In this document: in pieces, positions 17,262 through 26,639 of the stretch
How positions within the stretch are numbered: the first letter of the stretch is position 1
How the letters are laid out: every line of letters starts with the position of its first letter
Assembly (NCBI RefSeq): GCF_015687175.1
Contig: NZ_JADPQG010000001.1
Span: forward strand, 248,001-312,000
DNA: 64,000 bases
Origin: Reinekea sp. G2M2-21
GTDB taxonomy: Bacteria; Pseudomonadota; Gammaproteobacteria; Pseudomonadales; Natronospirillaceae
Direction of reading: 5' to 3'
Notes under the pieces: generated by a model
Databases searched by the model: none
Told to the model about the DNA's origin: nothing
Seen by the model: the letters and a program-made list of their open reading frames with translations, nothing else
Translations under genes and position numbers: made by a program

Positions 17262-19590
17262 GGTGGTTTTCCCGGTTGGTGACTATTTTCGGCATGGCCA
17301 ATTTTAATGTTTGACTCAACGCGCGTGCGGAGACAGGTTTTGACAAAACGAACTCAATCCCGCTTTCTTTATCGCTGAAATCTGAGGCGACGTCGTCGGC
17401 ACCCGTCATCATAATGATGACAATTTCACGGTTCAGGCCGCCATCCTGGCGAATCCGCTGCGCTAACTCAAGTCCGCTCATGGACGGCATATTCTGGTCG
17501 AGAATCAAAACATCAATTGGTTCGCCTTTGTGATACTGATTGTGCAGGTTGGCCAGTGCGGACTGACCGTTACTCATACTGAGTACCTCGGCGCCCCAGC
17601 TCATGGCAAGATGCTCGATCACCTTACGACAAGTGAGGTTGTCGTCAACGACCATCAAACGCAGTTCTTCAATCTTGATGGCTTCAGCATCAGTTTGTGC
17701 AGAACTGTTGGTCGACGCCCGCGTCAACGGCAAGTCGACCCAGAATGTTGTGCCCATACGCAACTCGCTGGACAGTGATAGTTGCCCACCCAACAAACCC
17801 ACCAGATACTTACTGATGGGCAATCCGAGGTGGACATCTTTTGGCAGTTGTTGTTGATCGTTATTAGCATCTGGAAAATTATACAGAGTAGCTTTGGCGT
17901 CTTTGGCTATCCCAGGTCCGGTGTCCGTTATGGAAAAGCGGATTCGTTGGTTTTGCCACGGTTTAATCTGCACCAACACTTCGCCGTGTTCGGTGTACTT
18001 CAATGCGTTGTCGAGCAGGTTTGACAGGATCTGGCCGATGATATGTGCGTTACCCCGGTATCGGGTGGGTATTTCAGGGGCAATGTCCAGTACAAGTTCC
18101 AAATGTTTGCTATGGGCAATACGTGAGAACGGCTGGACGGTATCCTCAATCAGGTCATAAAGATCAAATTCATCTTCACTTTCCGGTAGCCGGTTTAAAC
18201 CAATGCGAATGAGATTTTGCAGTTGGTCAGCTTCTCTCAGCAATGAAAAGCCCGCAGTCTGAATTGTATTGACGTATTCCTGTTGGTGTGCTGACAGTGT
18301 CGTGTCCTGTAATAGCTCGGCCATACCCAGTACGCCATTAATCGGACCACGGATTTCATGGTTGAGTTTTCTTAGCAATGGCCAATGAACATCAGGAATA
18401 GACAGTCCTTCGACTGCCACCCGTGCTCCTTTGATTTTTGCGGCAATCCAACTGGACCAAGTGACAAATGCGGCAGCGCACAGGATTAGCAAACTCATCC
18501 AGATTTTCATGGGCTCAAAGGCGGATAGCAGACCCACGAGCACCAGAGTCGTGGTAATGAAATACAACAGCACTGCTACCAGTCCAACCAGTGCCAGGCG
18601 TTCTGAGAGTGAATGAGGACGACGTTCAAACCAGAAAATGCTAATGATAGTTAATCCAACGGGTATCAGGATAATCTGTACTGGCAGCAGTTTGGCGGTG
18701 AAGGGCAGCGTAGAAAGCACAGCCAGTACGACAAAAAAGTGACTAACCCATACCAGAGTGTCCCCCAACCAACTGGTAAAGGTTTCGGTACGAACCAATG
18801 GTAAAAACCGGGCGAGACTTAAGAGGATAATGAAGGCGCCTAGGTTGTTTGCTGCGACTTCAACCTGAGGAATCCCTGCTGCCCACCAAGCAATACTGCC
18901 GGTCCAGCCCATTAGGTTTAACGTAAAGCCAAAAACACACAATGTGCTCCACAAGGCCACTTTCATGCGATGTCGATAAAAACTGAGCAGACAAATGACC
19001 AGGGCAATGATGAGTAAACTGGTGATGAGAGTCATAAACTGCACATGGGTGCGGGTTTCGGCCAATAGTGAGTTTTCGTCAATGAGTCGGATGCTCATGT
19101 TCGTGGCTATTAAAGGTACGATTTTCAAATAAATCTGTTGATATCCGGTTTGAATCTCAATGGGCAATACAAAATTGCCCATTTGATAAGGCCGTTGGTT
19201 ATAAGCCGTGTCTGTGCCAGTGGCGACGCGACTGTAACCGCGTCCATCATCGATGTCGTAAAACAATTCAATGGAATGCAAAAAGGGCGTGTCCACGGTT
19301 ACGAACATTCGTGATGGCTTACCGGTGGGATTATTGACGGCGAAGGTCAACCAAGTTGTTTCAGAGACTTGATTGTATTTGAGAATATCGCCGTGTACGG
19401 GTGAAAATTGCCGTGCGATACTCGGTTTACTCACCTGTAAAATGGAAAAATCTTCGTCAGCGGTATTTAGATAATCGCTGTACAGTGTGACCTGTGTATT
19501 CAGATAACTTTGATTGATCAGGATGGTATCGAAGCTGAAAACAGCGGCCGGTATCAACAGTAAACAAATGATCAGCGATAATCGCTTCAT
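17236..19590 (-). CDS. Hybrid sensor histidine kinase with 7TMR-DISM sensor
   Basis: The 784-residue protein starts with a signal peptide (about 1-19). An extracytoplasmic 7TMR-DISM sensing domain follows to about 175, then seven membrane segments (about 183-385). The HisKA helix has H411 in [13 protein letters not shown]. The ATPase domain has the N-box [24 protein letters not shown] and [14 protein letters not shown]. The C-terminal receiver (about 641-765) has D698 in LILDQNMP and K751. DISM domains are thought to bind small ligands, often sugars. No dedicated response-regulator gene is adjacent. The gene lies between purD and coq7 and overlaps coq7 by 26 bases. The signal is unknown. Confidence 0.9.
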   Translation of the reverse strand: MKRLSLIICLLLIPAAVFSFDTILINQSYLNTQVTLYSDYLNTADEDFSILQVSKPSIARQFSPVHGDILKYNQVSETTWLTFAVNNPTGKPSRMFVTVDTPFLHSIELFYDIDDGRGYSRVATGTDTAYNQRPYQMGNFVLPIEIQTGYQQIYLKIVPLIATNMSIRLIDENSLLAETRTHVQFMTLITSLLIIALVICLLSFYRHRMKVALWSTLCVFGFTLNLMGWTGSIAWWAAGIPQVEVAANNLGAFIILLSLARFLPLVRTETFTSWLGDTLVWVSHFFVVLAVLSTLPFTAKLLPVQIILIPVGLTIISIFWFERRPHSLSERLALVGLVAVLLYFITTTLVLVGLLSAFEPMKIWMSLLILCAAAFVTWSSWIAAKIKGARVAVEGLSIPDVHWPLLRKLNHEIRGPINGVLGMAELLQDTTLSAHQQEYVNTIQTAGFSLLREADQLQNLIRIGLNRLPESEDEFDLYDLIEDTVQPFSRIAHSKHLELVLDIAPEIPTRYRGNAHIIGQILSNLLDNALKYTEHGEVLVQIKPWQNQRIRFSITDTGPGIAKDAKATLYNFPDANNDQQQLPKDVHLGLPISKYLVGLLGGQLSLSSELRMGTTFWVDLPLTRASTNSSAQTDAEAIKIEELRLMVVDDNLTCRKVIEHLAMSWGAEVLSMSNGQSALANLHNQYHKGEPIDVLILDQNMPSMSGLELAQRIRQDGGLNREIVIIMMTGADDVASDFSDKESGIEFVLSKPVSARALSQTLKLAMPKIVTNRENHHAKKSLFF

Positions 19591-19679
19591 ATGCGCGGAA
19601 CATCCAGTGTAAACGAAAGGTTAGTATAACGATCTCACTGGATGCTGTTAACAATCATTTGCGGTCCCCTTGTATTCAA

Positions 19680-19701
19680 GTGAGTAGAGGACACTACTCA
19701 C
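19680..19701 (-). terminator. Hairpin after purD
   Basis: GTGAGTAG and CTACTCAC form a perfect 8 bp stem with a six-base loop, 15 bases after the purD stop. There is no clear T-run on the minus strand, so termination may be partial and allow read-through to the kinase gene. Confidence 0.4.
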
Positions 19702-19715
19702 CTGTTGGGGCCTGT

Positions 19716-20996
19716 TCAGCGGTTAATTGCTTTGTGGCCAATATCAGTGCGGTAATACACTTTATCCCAGGCAATTTCCGCAACGCCTGCGTATGCCTTC
19801 TGTTGTGCTTCTGCTACAGAGTCGCCTAACGCTGTGACACACAGAACCCGGCCACCGTTGGTCGCAATGCGACCATCGTCAGTTTGCTTGGTACCAGCTT
19901 GAAATACTTTGCTGCCGGTGGCATTCGCGGCGTCGATACCTGAAATAATATCGCCTTTGGCATAGTCGAATGGGTATCCTCCAGCGGCCATGACCACGCC
20001 TACCGCTGCTTGCGAAGTCCATTGTGCGTCCTGTTCTGCCAGGTTGCCGTGTATGGCAGCCAGACACAGACCCGCCAGGTCAGATTCCAAACGCATCATG
20101 ATCGGTTGAGTTTCTGGATCCCCAAACCGGCAATTGTATTCGAGTACAAAAGGTGTATTGTCGGCACCGACCATAATTCCGGCGTAGAGAAAGCCGCGAT
20201 AACGGTTGCCTTCGGCATTCATGCCTCGAACGGTTGGCATAATGACTTCGGCCATGATGCGATCATGAATATCCTGCGTGACGACCGGAGCAGGAGAGTA
20301 CGCACCCATGCCGCCCGTGTTGGGACCTTTGTCACCGTTATCTCGTGCTTTGTGGTCTTGCGAGGTTGCCAATGGCAATACATCTTCACCGTCAACCATG
20401 ACAATAAAGCTGGCTTCCTCACCGGTCAGGAATTGTTCAACCACAACTCGCGCGCCCGCATCGCCAAACTTGTTGCCCGAGAGCATGTCTTTTACCGCAG
20501 CAATAGCTTCCGCGTTGGTTTGGGCTAGAATCACACCTTTTCCAGCGGCCAGACCATCGGCTTTAACCACAATGGGCGCGCCTTTATCTTCAATGTAGGC
20601 AATCGCTTCGGATTCGTCGGTGAACACCCCGTAGAATGCGGTCGGGATTTTGTGACGGGCCAAAAAGTCCTTGGTGAAGGCTTTAGAACCTTCGAGTTGT
20701 GCTGCCGCTTTGCGCGGTCCGAAAATCGCCAGGCCGGCGTTTTCAAAATAATCCACCACGCCTTCTACTAGCGGGGCTTCTGGTCCTACGATAGTGAGTT
20801 CGACGCCATTATTCTTTGCAAATTCAGCCAAAGCCGGAAAGTCCAGCGCATCAATGGCGACATTTTCCACGCCAGCCTCATTTTTCGTTCCTGCATTGCC
20901 TGGGGCCACAAAAACAGTCTCAACTTTCTGCGATTGAGCGACTTTCCAGGCCAGTGCGTGTTCCCGACCACCATTACCAATGATTAGAACATTCAT
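19716..20996 (-). CDS. purD: Phosphoribosylamine--glycine ligase
   Basis: PurD is an ATP-grasp enzyme that joins glycine to phosphoribosylamine, the second step of purine synthesis. The 426 residues begin MNVLIIGNGGREHALAWK. VGPEAPLVEGV, the ATP-grasp loop KADGLAAGKGV, GEEASF, the adenine-proximal GPNTGGMGAYSP and the metal-binding EYNCRFGDPETQ follow. All domains are present and the length is normal. It follows purH by 18 bases in a purHD operon, the order seen in many gammaproteobacteria. Confidence 0.98.
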   Translation of the reverse strand: MNVLIIGNGGREHALAWKVAQSQKVETVFVAPGNAGTKNEAGVENVAIDALDFPALAEFAKNNGVELTIVGPEAPLVEGVVDYFENAGLAIFGPRKAAAQLEGSKAFTKDFLARHKIPTAFYGVFTDESEAIAYIEDKGAPIVVKADGLAAGKGVILAQTNAEAIAAVKDMLSGNKFGDAGARVVVEQFLTGEEASFIVMVDGEDVLPLATSQDHKARDNGDKGPNTGGMGAYSPAPVVTQDIHDRIMAEVIMPTVRGMNAEGNRYRGFLYAGIMVGADNTPFVLEYNCRFGDPETQPIMMRLESDLAGLCLAAIHGNLAEQDAQWTSQAAVGVVMAAGGYPFDYAKGDIISGIDAANATGSKVFQAGTKQTDDGRIATNGGRVLCVTALGDSVAEAQQKAYAGVAEIAWDKVYYRTDIGHKAINR

Positions 20997-21014
20997 AAAA
21001 AACTCCTTGCTTAC

Positions 21015-22610
21015 TCAGTGACGGAAATGGCGCATGCCGGTGAAGACCATGGCTATGCCGTGTTCATTTGCTGCGGCGATGACTTCTTCATCTCGCATGC
21101 TGCCACCAGGTTGGATGACAGCGGTGACACCCATTTCGGCTGCTTGATCAAGGCTATCGCGGAATGGCAAAAAGGCCTCAGACGCCATTGCCGAGCCGGC
21201 AATGTCGATGTTTTGGTCTTTGGCTTTAATGTTGGCGATGATGGCACTGTAAACACGGCTCATCTGACCAGCGCCAATGCCGGTACTTAATCCGTCTTTG
21301 GCGTAAACAATGGCATTGGATTTCACAAACTTAGCGACTTTCCAGGCAAACATCAGATCCTGAATCTGTGCTGGCGTGGGTTTTACCTTCGTCACCACTT
21401 TCAAATCTGATTCGCTGATCATACCCAGGTCGCGGTCTTGTAGGAGCAAGCCTCCGTTAACCCGTTTATAGTCCAGTGACGGAACCGCAGGACCCCATTG
21501 GCCACAGGCCAATAAGCGGATATTGGGCTTAGCCGCCACAATCGCCGCTGCATCAGCAGCCACGCTGGGAGCGATGATGACTTCGACAAACTGCTTGCCG
21601 ATAATGGCTTCTGCGGCGTCTTTGTCCAGCTCTCGGTTGAACGCAATAATGCCACCGAAAGCAGACGTGGTATCCACGGAAAACGCGCGTTGATAGGCTT
21701 CTTTTAGTGTTTTACCGGTTGCAACGCCACAAGGGTTTGCGTGCTTAACGATAACGCAAGCCGGTTCTGCGAAACTTTTTACGCATTCCAGTGCGGCATC
21801 GGTATCGGCAATGTTGTTGTAGCTCAGTTCTTTGCCCTGCAGCGTGGTAATCGTGGAAATGCCGGCTTCTTTCTCGCCCGATTCCACATAAAAAGCCGCA
21901 CGTTGGTGAGGGTTCTCGCCGTAACGCATGGATTGTTTCAGTTCAAACTGGCTGTTGAAAGTCAGTGGGAAATCGGTTCGTGCGGGTACTTCTGCTGGGG
22001 CCGTTTCAGCCGGAACCGTACCGAGATAATTGGCAATCATGCCGTCATACTGTGCAGTGTGTTCGAAGGCGGCTCTGGCCAGCGCAAAACGGGTCGCGGT
22101 TGTGAAGCCACCTTCGGCATCCCATTCAGCAATAAGGTTCTGGTATTGCTTGGCATCGACCACAATAGCGACATCTTTGTGGTTTTTGGCAGCAGATCGC
22201 ACCATGGTTGGCCCACCAATATCGATGTTTTCGATCGCATCGGCCAGGACGCAATTTTCTTTGGTAATGGTTTGCGCAAATGGGTACAAGTTCACAACCA
22301 CTAGATCGATAGGATCAATACCATGTTCCGCCATCACGGCGTCATCGGTTCCTCGGCGACCCAAAATCCCCCCGTGTATCAGTGGGTGCAGCGTCTTGAC
22401 TCGGCCATCCATCATTTCTGGAAACTCGGTGACACTGGACACTTCGGTGACTTCGATATCATGCTGTGCCAGTAATTTATAGGTACCACCTGTTGAGATC
22501 AGGCTGACACCACGCTCACGCAATGCCTGGGCGAATTCTACGATGCCGTCTTTATCCGATACGCTAATCAGGGCGCGCTTTGGGGTGACAACAGAAGAGT
22601 TTTGGCTCAT
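21015..22610 (-). CDS. purH: Bifunctional AICAR formyltransferase / IMP cyclohydrolase
   Basis: PurH carries out the last two purine steps, AICAR to FAICAR and then IMP. The N-terminal cyclohydrolase part shows [45 protein letters not shown] and HGGILGRR. The transformylase part contains LRYGENPHQ-like [27 protein letters not shown] and AFGGIIAFN. The C-terminus reads [20 protein letters not shown] and [11 protein letters not shown]. At 531 residues the protein is full length. It is the first gene of the purHD pair. AICAR also arrives from HisF, encoded about 10 kb away. No PurR box was seen upstream. Confidence 0.98.
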   Translation of the reverse strand: MSQNSSVVTPKRALISVSDKDGIVEFAQALRERGVSLISTGGTYKLLAQHDIEVTEVSSVTEFPEMMDGRVKTLHPLIHGGILGRRGTDDAVMAEHGIDPIDLVVVNLYPFAQTITKENCVLADAIENIDIGGPTMVRSAAKNHKDVAIVVDAKQYQNLIAEWDAEGGFTTATRFALARAAFEHTAQYDGMIANYLGTVPAETAPAEVPARTDFPLTFNSQFELKQSMRYGENPHQRAAFYVESGEKEAGISTITTLQGKELSYNNIADTDAALECVKSFAEPACVIVKHANPCGVATGKTLKEAYQRAFSVDTTSAFGGIIAFNRELDKDAAEAIIGKQFVEVIIAPSVAADAAAIVAAKPNIRLLACGQWGPAVPSLDYKRVNGGLLLQDRDLGMISESDLKVVTKVKPTPAQIQDLMFAWKVAKFVKSNAIVYAKDGLSTGIGAGQMSRVYSAIIANIKAKDQNIDIAGSAMASEAFLPFRDSLDQAAEMGVTAVIQPGGSMRDEEVIAAANEHGIAMVFTGMRHFRH

Positions 22611-22682
22611 AGGGTCCTCGGGTTTCCATTTAATATTTTAAAACTGAATGATTGGTCAGGTTGGCTGCACGCCATAAACAAC

Positions 22683-22704
22683 AAAGGCGACCGAGGTCGC
22701 CTTT
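22683..22704 (-). terminator. Terminator after fis
   Basis: AAAGGCGAC and GTCGCCTTT pair perfectly over 9 bp around a four-base loop, eight bases after the fis stop codon. The T-rich tail on the minus strand (TTTGTTGTTTAT) is interrupted. It separates dusB-fis from purHD. Confidence 0.7.
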
Positions 22705-22712
22705 ATCTGGGA

Positions 22713-23012
22713 TTACAATAAGCCGTATTGTTTCAGCTTCTTGCGCAGCGTGCCTCGGTTCAGGCCGAGTATCTTGCTGGCTTTGGTCTGGTTGTCCCGG
22801 CAATAGCGCATGACGGCTTCCAACATTGGCGCTTCTACTTCGGTCAGAACCATTTGGTGAACATTGGTGACGTCTTGACCATCCAGGTTGGCGAAATAGT
22901 TGCGCATGGCAATTTCGACACTGTCACGCAAGGTTTGAGGGTTTTCAGCCGCAGCCTGAATATTAAGTGTGTCTTTGTTTTCGGTGATGGGTGCAACGGA
23001 ATCGTAGTTCAT
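22713..23012 (-). CDS. fis: DNA-binding protein Fis
   Basis: Fis is a nucleoid protein that bends DNA and activates rRNA and other growth-linked promoters. The 99 residues end in the near-invariant helix-turn-helix (KASKILGLNRGTLRKKLKQYGLL). The middle MLEAVMRYCRDNQTKA corresponds to the dimer-forming helices. The ATG overlaps the stop of dusB by four bases, the usual dusB-fis arrangement, so it is read from the dusB promoter. Confidence 0.97.
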   Translation of the reverse strand: MNYDSVAPITENKDTLNIQAAAENPQTLRDSVEIAMRNYFANLDGQDVTNVHQMVLTEVEAPMLEAVMRYCRDNQTKASKILGLNRGTLRKKLKQYGLL

Positions 23013-23998
23013 GCAGCGGTTTCCTTTAGTCTGTCAAATTGTTCAAAAATTGAAGTCACGGCTGAAAGCTGCTTGTGGCTGCTTTCAATCGCATGAATAT
23101 GTTTGTAGTCAGACTTTGCAATGCCTTGGGCTTTGAAATACCAGCCCAGGTGTTTGCGGGCAATTCTGACGCCCATGTATTCACCATAGAAATCGTGCAA
23201 CGCCTCTATGTGGCTCATCAGCGTTGTTTGTACTTCGTTGATCACCGGTGGGCTTAATTCTTCACCGGTGGTCAGAAAATGGTTAATGGATTTGAAAATC
23301 CATGGATTTCCCTGTGCCGCGCGACCAATCATCACGCCATCTGCGCCAGTTTCGTCCAGAACCTGTTTCGCTTTCCGGGCGCTGTCTATATCGCCATTGG
23401 CCAGCACAGGAATACTCACTGCCTGCTTAACGGCGGCGATGGTGTTGTATTCGGCTTCACCACGAAACGCATCTGCACGTGTGCGACCGTGTACGGATAG
23501 CAATGCGATACCCAAATCTTCGGCCATGCGTGCAATACTGACGGCGTTTTTTTGGGTCGCGTCCCAACCGGTACGAATTTTAAGCGTGACCGGAACGTTG
23601 ACCGCTTCTGTGACCGCTTTAAGTATGTCGAAAACCAGCTCTTCGTCTTTCATCAGCGCTGATCCAGCCGCTCGATTACAGACCTTTTTAGCCGGACAGC
23701 CCATATTGATGTCGATGATCTGGGCGCCGATTTCGACGTTTACTCTGGCAGCATGGGCCAGCATGTCTGCATCGCCGCCCGCTATCTGCACACTTATGGG
23801 TTCAGCTTCTCCCTGGTGATTCAAGCGCCAACGAGATTTGTTGGTTTTCCATAAACGAGTATCGCTGGTGACCATTTCAGATACCACAAAACCCGCCCCT
23901 AAACTGCGGCATAACTTGCGAAACGGCTGGTCGGTAACTCCGGCCATGGGGGCAAGCACGGTTCGCTCTGCTATCTGGTAAGGTCCGATCGAATACAC
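23009..23998 (-). CDS. dusB: tRNA-dihydrouridine synthase B
   Basis: DusB is an FMN enzyme reducing uridine in the tRNA D-loop using NADPH. The N-terminal TIM barrel shows VLAPMAGVTDQPFRKLCR, SEMVTSD, QIAGGDADM, DINMGCPAKKVCNRAAGSALM with the catalytic Cys, KIRTGWD, SVHGRTRADAF and MIGRAAQGNPWIF. The helical C-terminal domain follows. There are 329 residues. The frame begins with GTG at 23998 and has no strong ribosome binding site. It is the first gene of dusB-fis. Confidence 0.97.
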   Translation of the reverse strand: MYSIGPYQIAERTVLAPMAGVTDQPFRKLCRSLGAGFVVSEMVTSDTRLWKTNKSRWRLNHQGEAEPISVQIAGGDADMLAHAARVNVEIGAQIIDINMGCPAKKVCNRAAGSALMKDEELVFDILKAVTEAVNVPVTLKIRTGWDATQKNAVSIARMAEDLGIALLSVHGRTRADAFRGEAEYNTIAAVKQAVSIPVLANGDIDSARKAKQVLDETGADGVMIGRAAQGNPWIFKSINHFLTTGEELSPPVINEVQTTLMSHIEALHDFYGEYMGVRIARKHLGWYFKAQGIAKSDYKHIHAIESSHKQLSAVTSIFEQFDRLKETAA

Positions 23999-24030
23999 AG
24001 TGGATCGTTCAAAAATTGCTCAAATCAAGG

Positions 24031-24066
24031 GCGCGGAATGATAGCGGGTCTTTTCGTCTAATGAAA
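24031..24066 (-). promoter_or_regulatory. Candidate dusB-fis promoter with G+C-rich discriminator
   Basis: On the minus strand TATCAT (24043-24038) is followed by a very G+C-rich stretch (TCCGCGCCC) up to the expected start near 24031. The -35 region at 17 bases (TTTCAT) is poor. A G+C-rich discriminator with a weak -35 is how the E. coli fis promoter is made sensitive to ppGpp and growth rate. Confidence 0.4.
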
Positions 24067-24196
24067 GCTTGACAGAGCGATTATTGAGGTTTTTTTACAG
24101 GTTATTTTTTGCGGATAATGAAAGCTAAACTGAGGCCATTGAATTTTTGAAAAAACAACATAAATTCAATGGCTTAGAGCGCTGTTCAAGTGAGTA

Positions 24197-25501
24197 TCAA
24201 TTGCTGTTGCGTTTTAAAATCAACTGATAATTGACCGCACTTTTGGCAGGCGTTCGGATCGGGAATGAAATGTATACCCGGGTATTGATGGGCATGAGTT
24301 CCACACCTGTCAGCTCACCTTTCAGGTAGTTGTCAGGGTGAAAGCTCTGGTCAGCCACTAATTGACCGTTTACGTCGGTGTATTGCATTAGCAGAGTCGG
24401 GAAGGGTTGTTTGAATGGCGCTTTATTGGTTAATACAACGTCAACCATTCTGATGTCCTGCAACAGAGGGTCTTTGTGTTCTCGCACCAGAACTGACGTC
24501 CGGATAGCGTCCAGGTCAACTTGCTCTGGAAGTGTGCAACCAAACAGGTCACAGGCTTGTTGATACAGGCCTCGCCACTGATCCATCCGCGCATAGGTGT
24601 CGCGTGTAAGCCAAGCGAACTGACCGGCCAACAGCACCAGAAGTAATATGACAACGAGCCAGCCTAAAGGTCGCAGGCGATGCAAGCGGTCATCGGCATT
24701 GAAGTCCAACTCGATTTCCTGACTCGCTTTGCTCACTACTTGTGAGGCTGAAGGTGTAATGAACGTCCCTGTACTGCCAAAATCGTCGTCAAAATCCATC
24801 AGATTCTTAGTCTGGGTCGTCCTTTGCTCTCTAGGGGCAGGTCGCCGCTGACCGACGTCTCTCGACTCGAACACAGCTGGGTTGGATGGTTTGCTGGTGG
24901 TTTCTTTTTCAATTTCTTCCAACATGGATTCAGCCCAACTTTCATCGTCGGTGTCGTCATCCAAAATATCGGTTTCCATTTCCTGGGTTTCGCGTTGGAA
25001 ATGGTTGGGGGTCTTTTGCGTGTTCGATGAATCGTTCAGATTCATGAAGCTGTCAGACAGCTCACCCAGACCATCGTCCTGTTCATCTTCATCAAATAAC
25101 GAGTCGTCAGCGCCGTCTTCAAACAGAAAATCATCGTCATCGCCGTCGGCAAACAAGAATTCAGTATCGTCTTCATCGTCACTGGTAAAGCCAAACTCCT
25201 CCTTTGGAGGCGGTGGCGGCGTTGAGGCGAGTGGATTGCGTTTGGCAGCGGGTTTGGCCGCTGGTTTTACGGCTCTGGCTGCTGGTGTTGGTGCTGGTTT
25301 TTTAGCCGCAGGTGCTGATTTTATTGGAGTCGCAGCCGGTTTTTGAGCAGGAACAGCAGTAGTGACAACATGGTTGCGGGCACTGAAGACCTGCAAACAG
25401 GCTCCACAGCGGACAGACCCGTTGGCAACAGCCAATTGTTCGTTTCTTACCCGAAACGAGGTTCCGCAGTGCGGGCATTGGGTTATAAATGAATCTGCCA
25501 T
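24197..25501 (-). CDS. Zinc-ribbon (MJ0042) and DUF3426 membrane protein
   Basis: The N-terminus FITQCPHCGTSFRV with VRCGACLQVF about 20 residues later is the MJ0042-type zinc ribbon. An Ala/Pro/Lys-rich linker and a strongly acidic Asp/Glu-rich stretch follow. A single membrane helix (GWLVVILLLVLLAGQFAWL) and a C-terminal DUF3426 domain complete the 434 residues. The function of the family is not established. A cytosolic zinc ribbon tethered to an extracytoplasmic domain suggests an envelope-linked role. I chose the ATG at 25501 (MADSFITQ) because the ribbon starts there; an open frame adds 11 residues. It lies between prmA and dusB-fis. Confidence 0.85.
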   Translation of the reverse strand: MADSFITQCPHCGTSFRVRNEQLAVANGSVRCGACLQVFSARNHVVTTAVPAQKPAATPIKSAPAAKKPAPTPAARAVKPAAKPAAKRNPLASTPPPPPKEEFGFTSDDEDDTEFLFADGDDDDFLFEDGADDSLFDEDEQDDGLGELSDSFMNLNDSSNTQKTPNHFQRETQEMETDILDDDTDDESWAESMLEEIEKETTSKPSNPAVFESRDVGQRRPAPREQRTTQTKNLMDFDDDFGSTGTFITPSASQVVSKASQEIELDFNADDRLHRLRPLGWLVVILLLVLLAGQFAWLTRDTYARMDQWRGLYQQACDLFGCTLPEQVDLDAIRTSVLVREHKDPLLQDIRMVDVVLTNKAPFKQPFPTLLMQYTDVNGQLVADQSFHPDNYLKGELTGVELMPINTRVYISFPIRTPAKSAVNYQLILKRNSN

Positions 25502-25655
25502 TGTGCTGTATGTCCTAGCGTTCCGTGCGTCCAAATTAATGTTAAATATGCTCTAAAAACCGTAGCTTAGCCCAGAAAGTTTATGAAAGCTCTCAAGTTA
25601 ATGCAATTGTCTCGCCAAAACCATCGTGTTTGTCAGCGGATTATCCCTTTTTCGC

Positions 25656-26543
25656 TTAAAGCTTATAGCCACTCAAACAGACCCAGCCCTCTTTTTCGAG
25701 TGTTGGTGCGAATTGGATGTTGCTCTTGAATGCATCGATAACCGCCTCAGCCTGATGCGCAAGAATACCCGATAACACCAGCGCACCGCCAGTGATCACC
25801 CGGTTGCAGATGTCTTCCGCTAAATCGCACAGCGTACCCGCCAGTATGTTTGCGACGACCACGTCATATTGAGGCTGAAGTTCTTTGGGTTGTGTCGTTA
25901 CCCGATAGCGATCCGATGCAATAGCATTAACTTGCGCATTGTTTTGAGTGGCTGTCATGGCCTGCGGATCTATGTCGATACCTTCCATCCGTTGAGCGCC
26001 AAGCAGCAGAGCCGCCAAACCCAGAATGCCTGAACCACAGCCGTAGTCCAAGACCTGTTCGCCCCCTTTAATATGCTCATCAAGCCATTTCAGGCACAGG
26101 AAAGTCGTTGGGTGAGTACCGGTACCGAACGCCAGGCCAGGGTCGAGCTTCAGGTTAATTGCCTCTGCAACAGGTGCGTCTAACCAGGTCGGGACAATCC
26201 AAAGCCGCTGGCCGCATTGAATGGGTTGAAAGTTATCCATCCATTCCCGTTCCCAGTCTTTGTCTTCAACAATCTCGGTTTGAATGCTGGCGATCTGTAA
26301 ATGGTGTTCGGCAACAACTTGCTCGATTCGCTTGACCAATTCCACTGCGTCGACGTCGTGTTCGAAAAGCCCTTGAACCGTCGTATGCTCCCATAAGGGT
26401 GTCGTTCCCCGGATGGGTTCAAATACCGGTTGATCCTCCGTATCGAGCAGAGTGACCGCCTGACATCCGTTGATCAGTAGCGCGTCTTCTAGAATTTCGG
26501 TGTGATTTGGAAGAGTGGGGATTTTAATTTGTAACCAGGGCAT
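25656..26543 (-). CDS. prmA: Ribosomal protein L11 methyltransferase
   Basis: PrmA trimethylates several amino groups of ribosomal protein L11 using SAM. The N-terminal substrate-recognition domain starts MPWLQIKIPTLPN. The linker and methyltransferase core show DPGLAFGTGTHPTT, VLDYGCGSGILGLAALLLGA, GIDIDPQAMTATQNNAQVN and VVANILAGTL. The 295 residues match the family. It follows accC after a terminator-like hairpin, in the common accBC-prmA order. Confidence 0.97.
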   Translation of the reverse strand: MPWLQIKIPTLPNHTEILEDALLINGCQAVTLLDTEDQPVFEPIRGTTPLWEHTTVQGLFEHDVDAVELVKRIEQVVAEHHLQIASIQTEIVEDKDWEREWMDNFQPIQCGQRLWIVPTWLDAPVAEAINLKLDPGLAFGTGTHPTTFLCLKWLDEHIKGGEQVLDYGCGSGILGLAALLLGAQRMEGIDIDPQAMTATQNNAQVNAIASDRYRVTTQPKELQPQYDVVVANILAGTLCDLAEDICNRVITGGALVLSGILAHQAEAVIDAFKSNIQFAPTLEKEGWVCLSGYKL

Positions 26544-26597
26544 GAATATCGTCTACGTAAATTTTGGAATATCGTAGCAGAATTCATTGGATAGGCG

Positions 26598-26633
26598 GAA
26601 AGAAAAGAGCGGTTGGTGTTCCAGCCGCTCTTT
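26598..26633 (-). terminator. Terminator between accC and prmA
   Basis: AAAGAGCGG (26604-26612) and CCGCTCTTT (26625-26633) form a 9 bp stem. On the minus strand it is followed by TTTTCTTTCC. It begins within seven bases of the accC stop, so prmA should have its own promoter or depend on read-through. Confidence 0.75.
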
Positions 26634-26639
26634 CAGGAT

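Noticed and set aside
21741-22304. Plus-strand frame of 187 codons
   Set aside because: It is antisense to purH and without ribosome site or motifs.
23208-23819. Plus-strand frame of 203 codons
   Set aside because: It is antisense to dusB, whose catalytic motifs are all intact; it is a codon-bias shadow.
24069-24074. Perfect TTGACA on the plus strand
   Set aside because: No suitable -10 at 16-18 bases and no plus-strand gene downstream.
24882-25346. Serine-rich plus-strand frame
   Set aside because: It is the antisense of the acidic, Asp-rich linker of the DUF3426 protein; Asp codons read as Ser/Ile/Val on the other strand.
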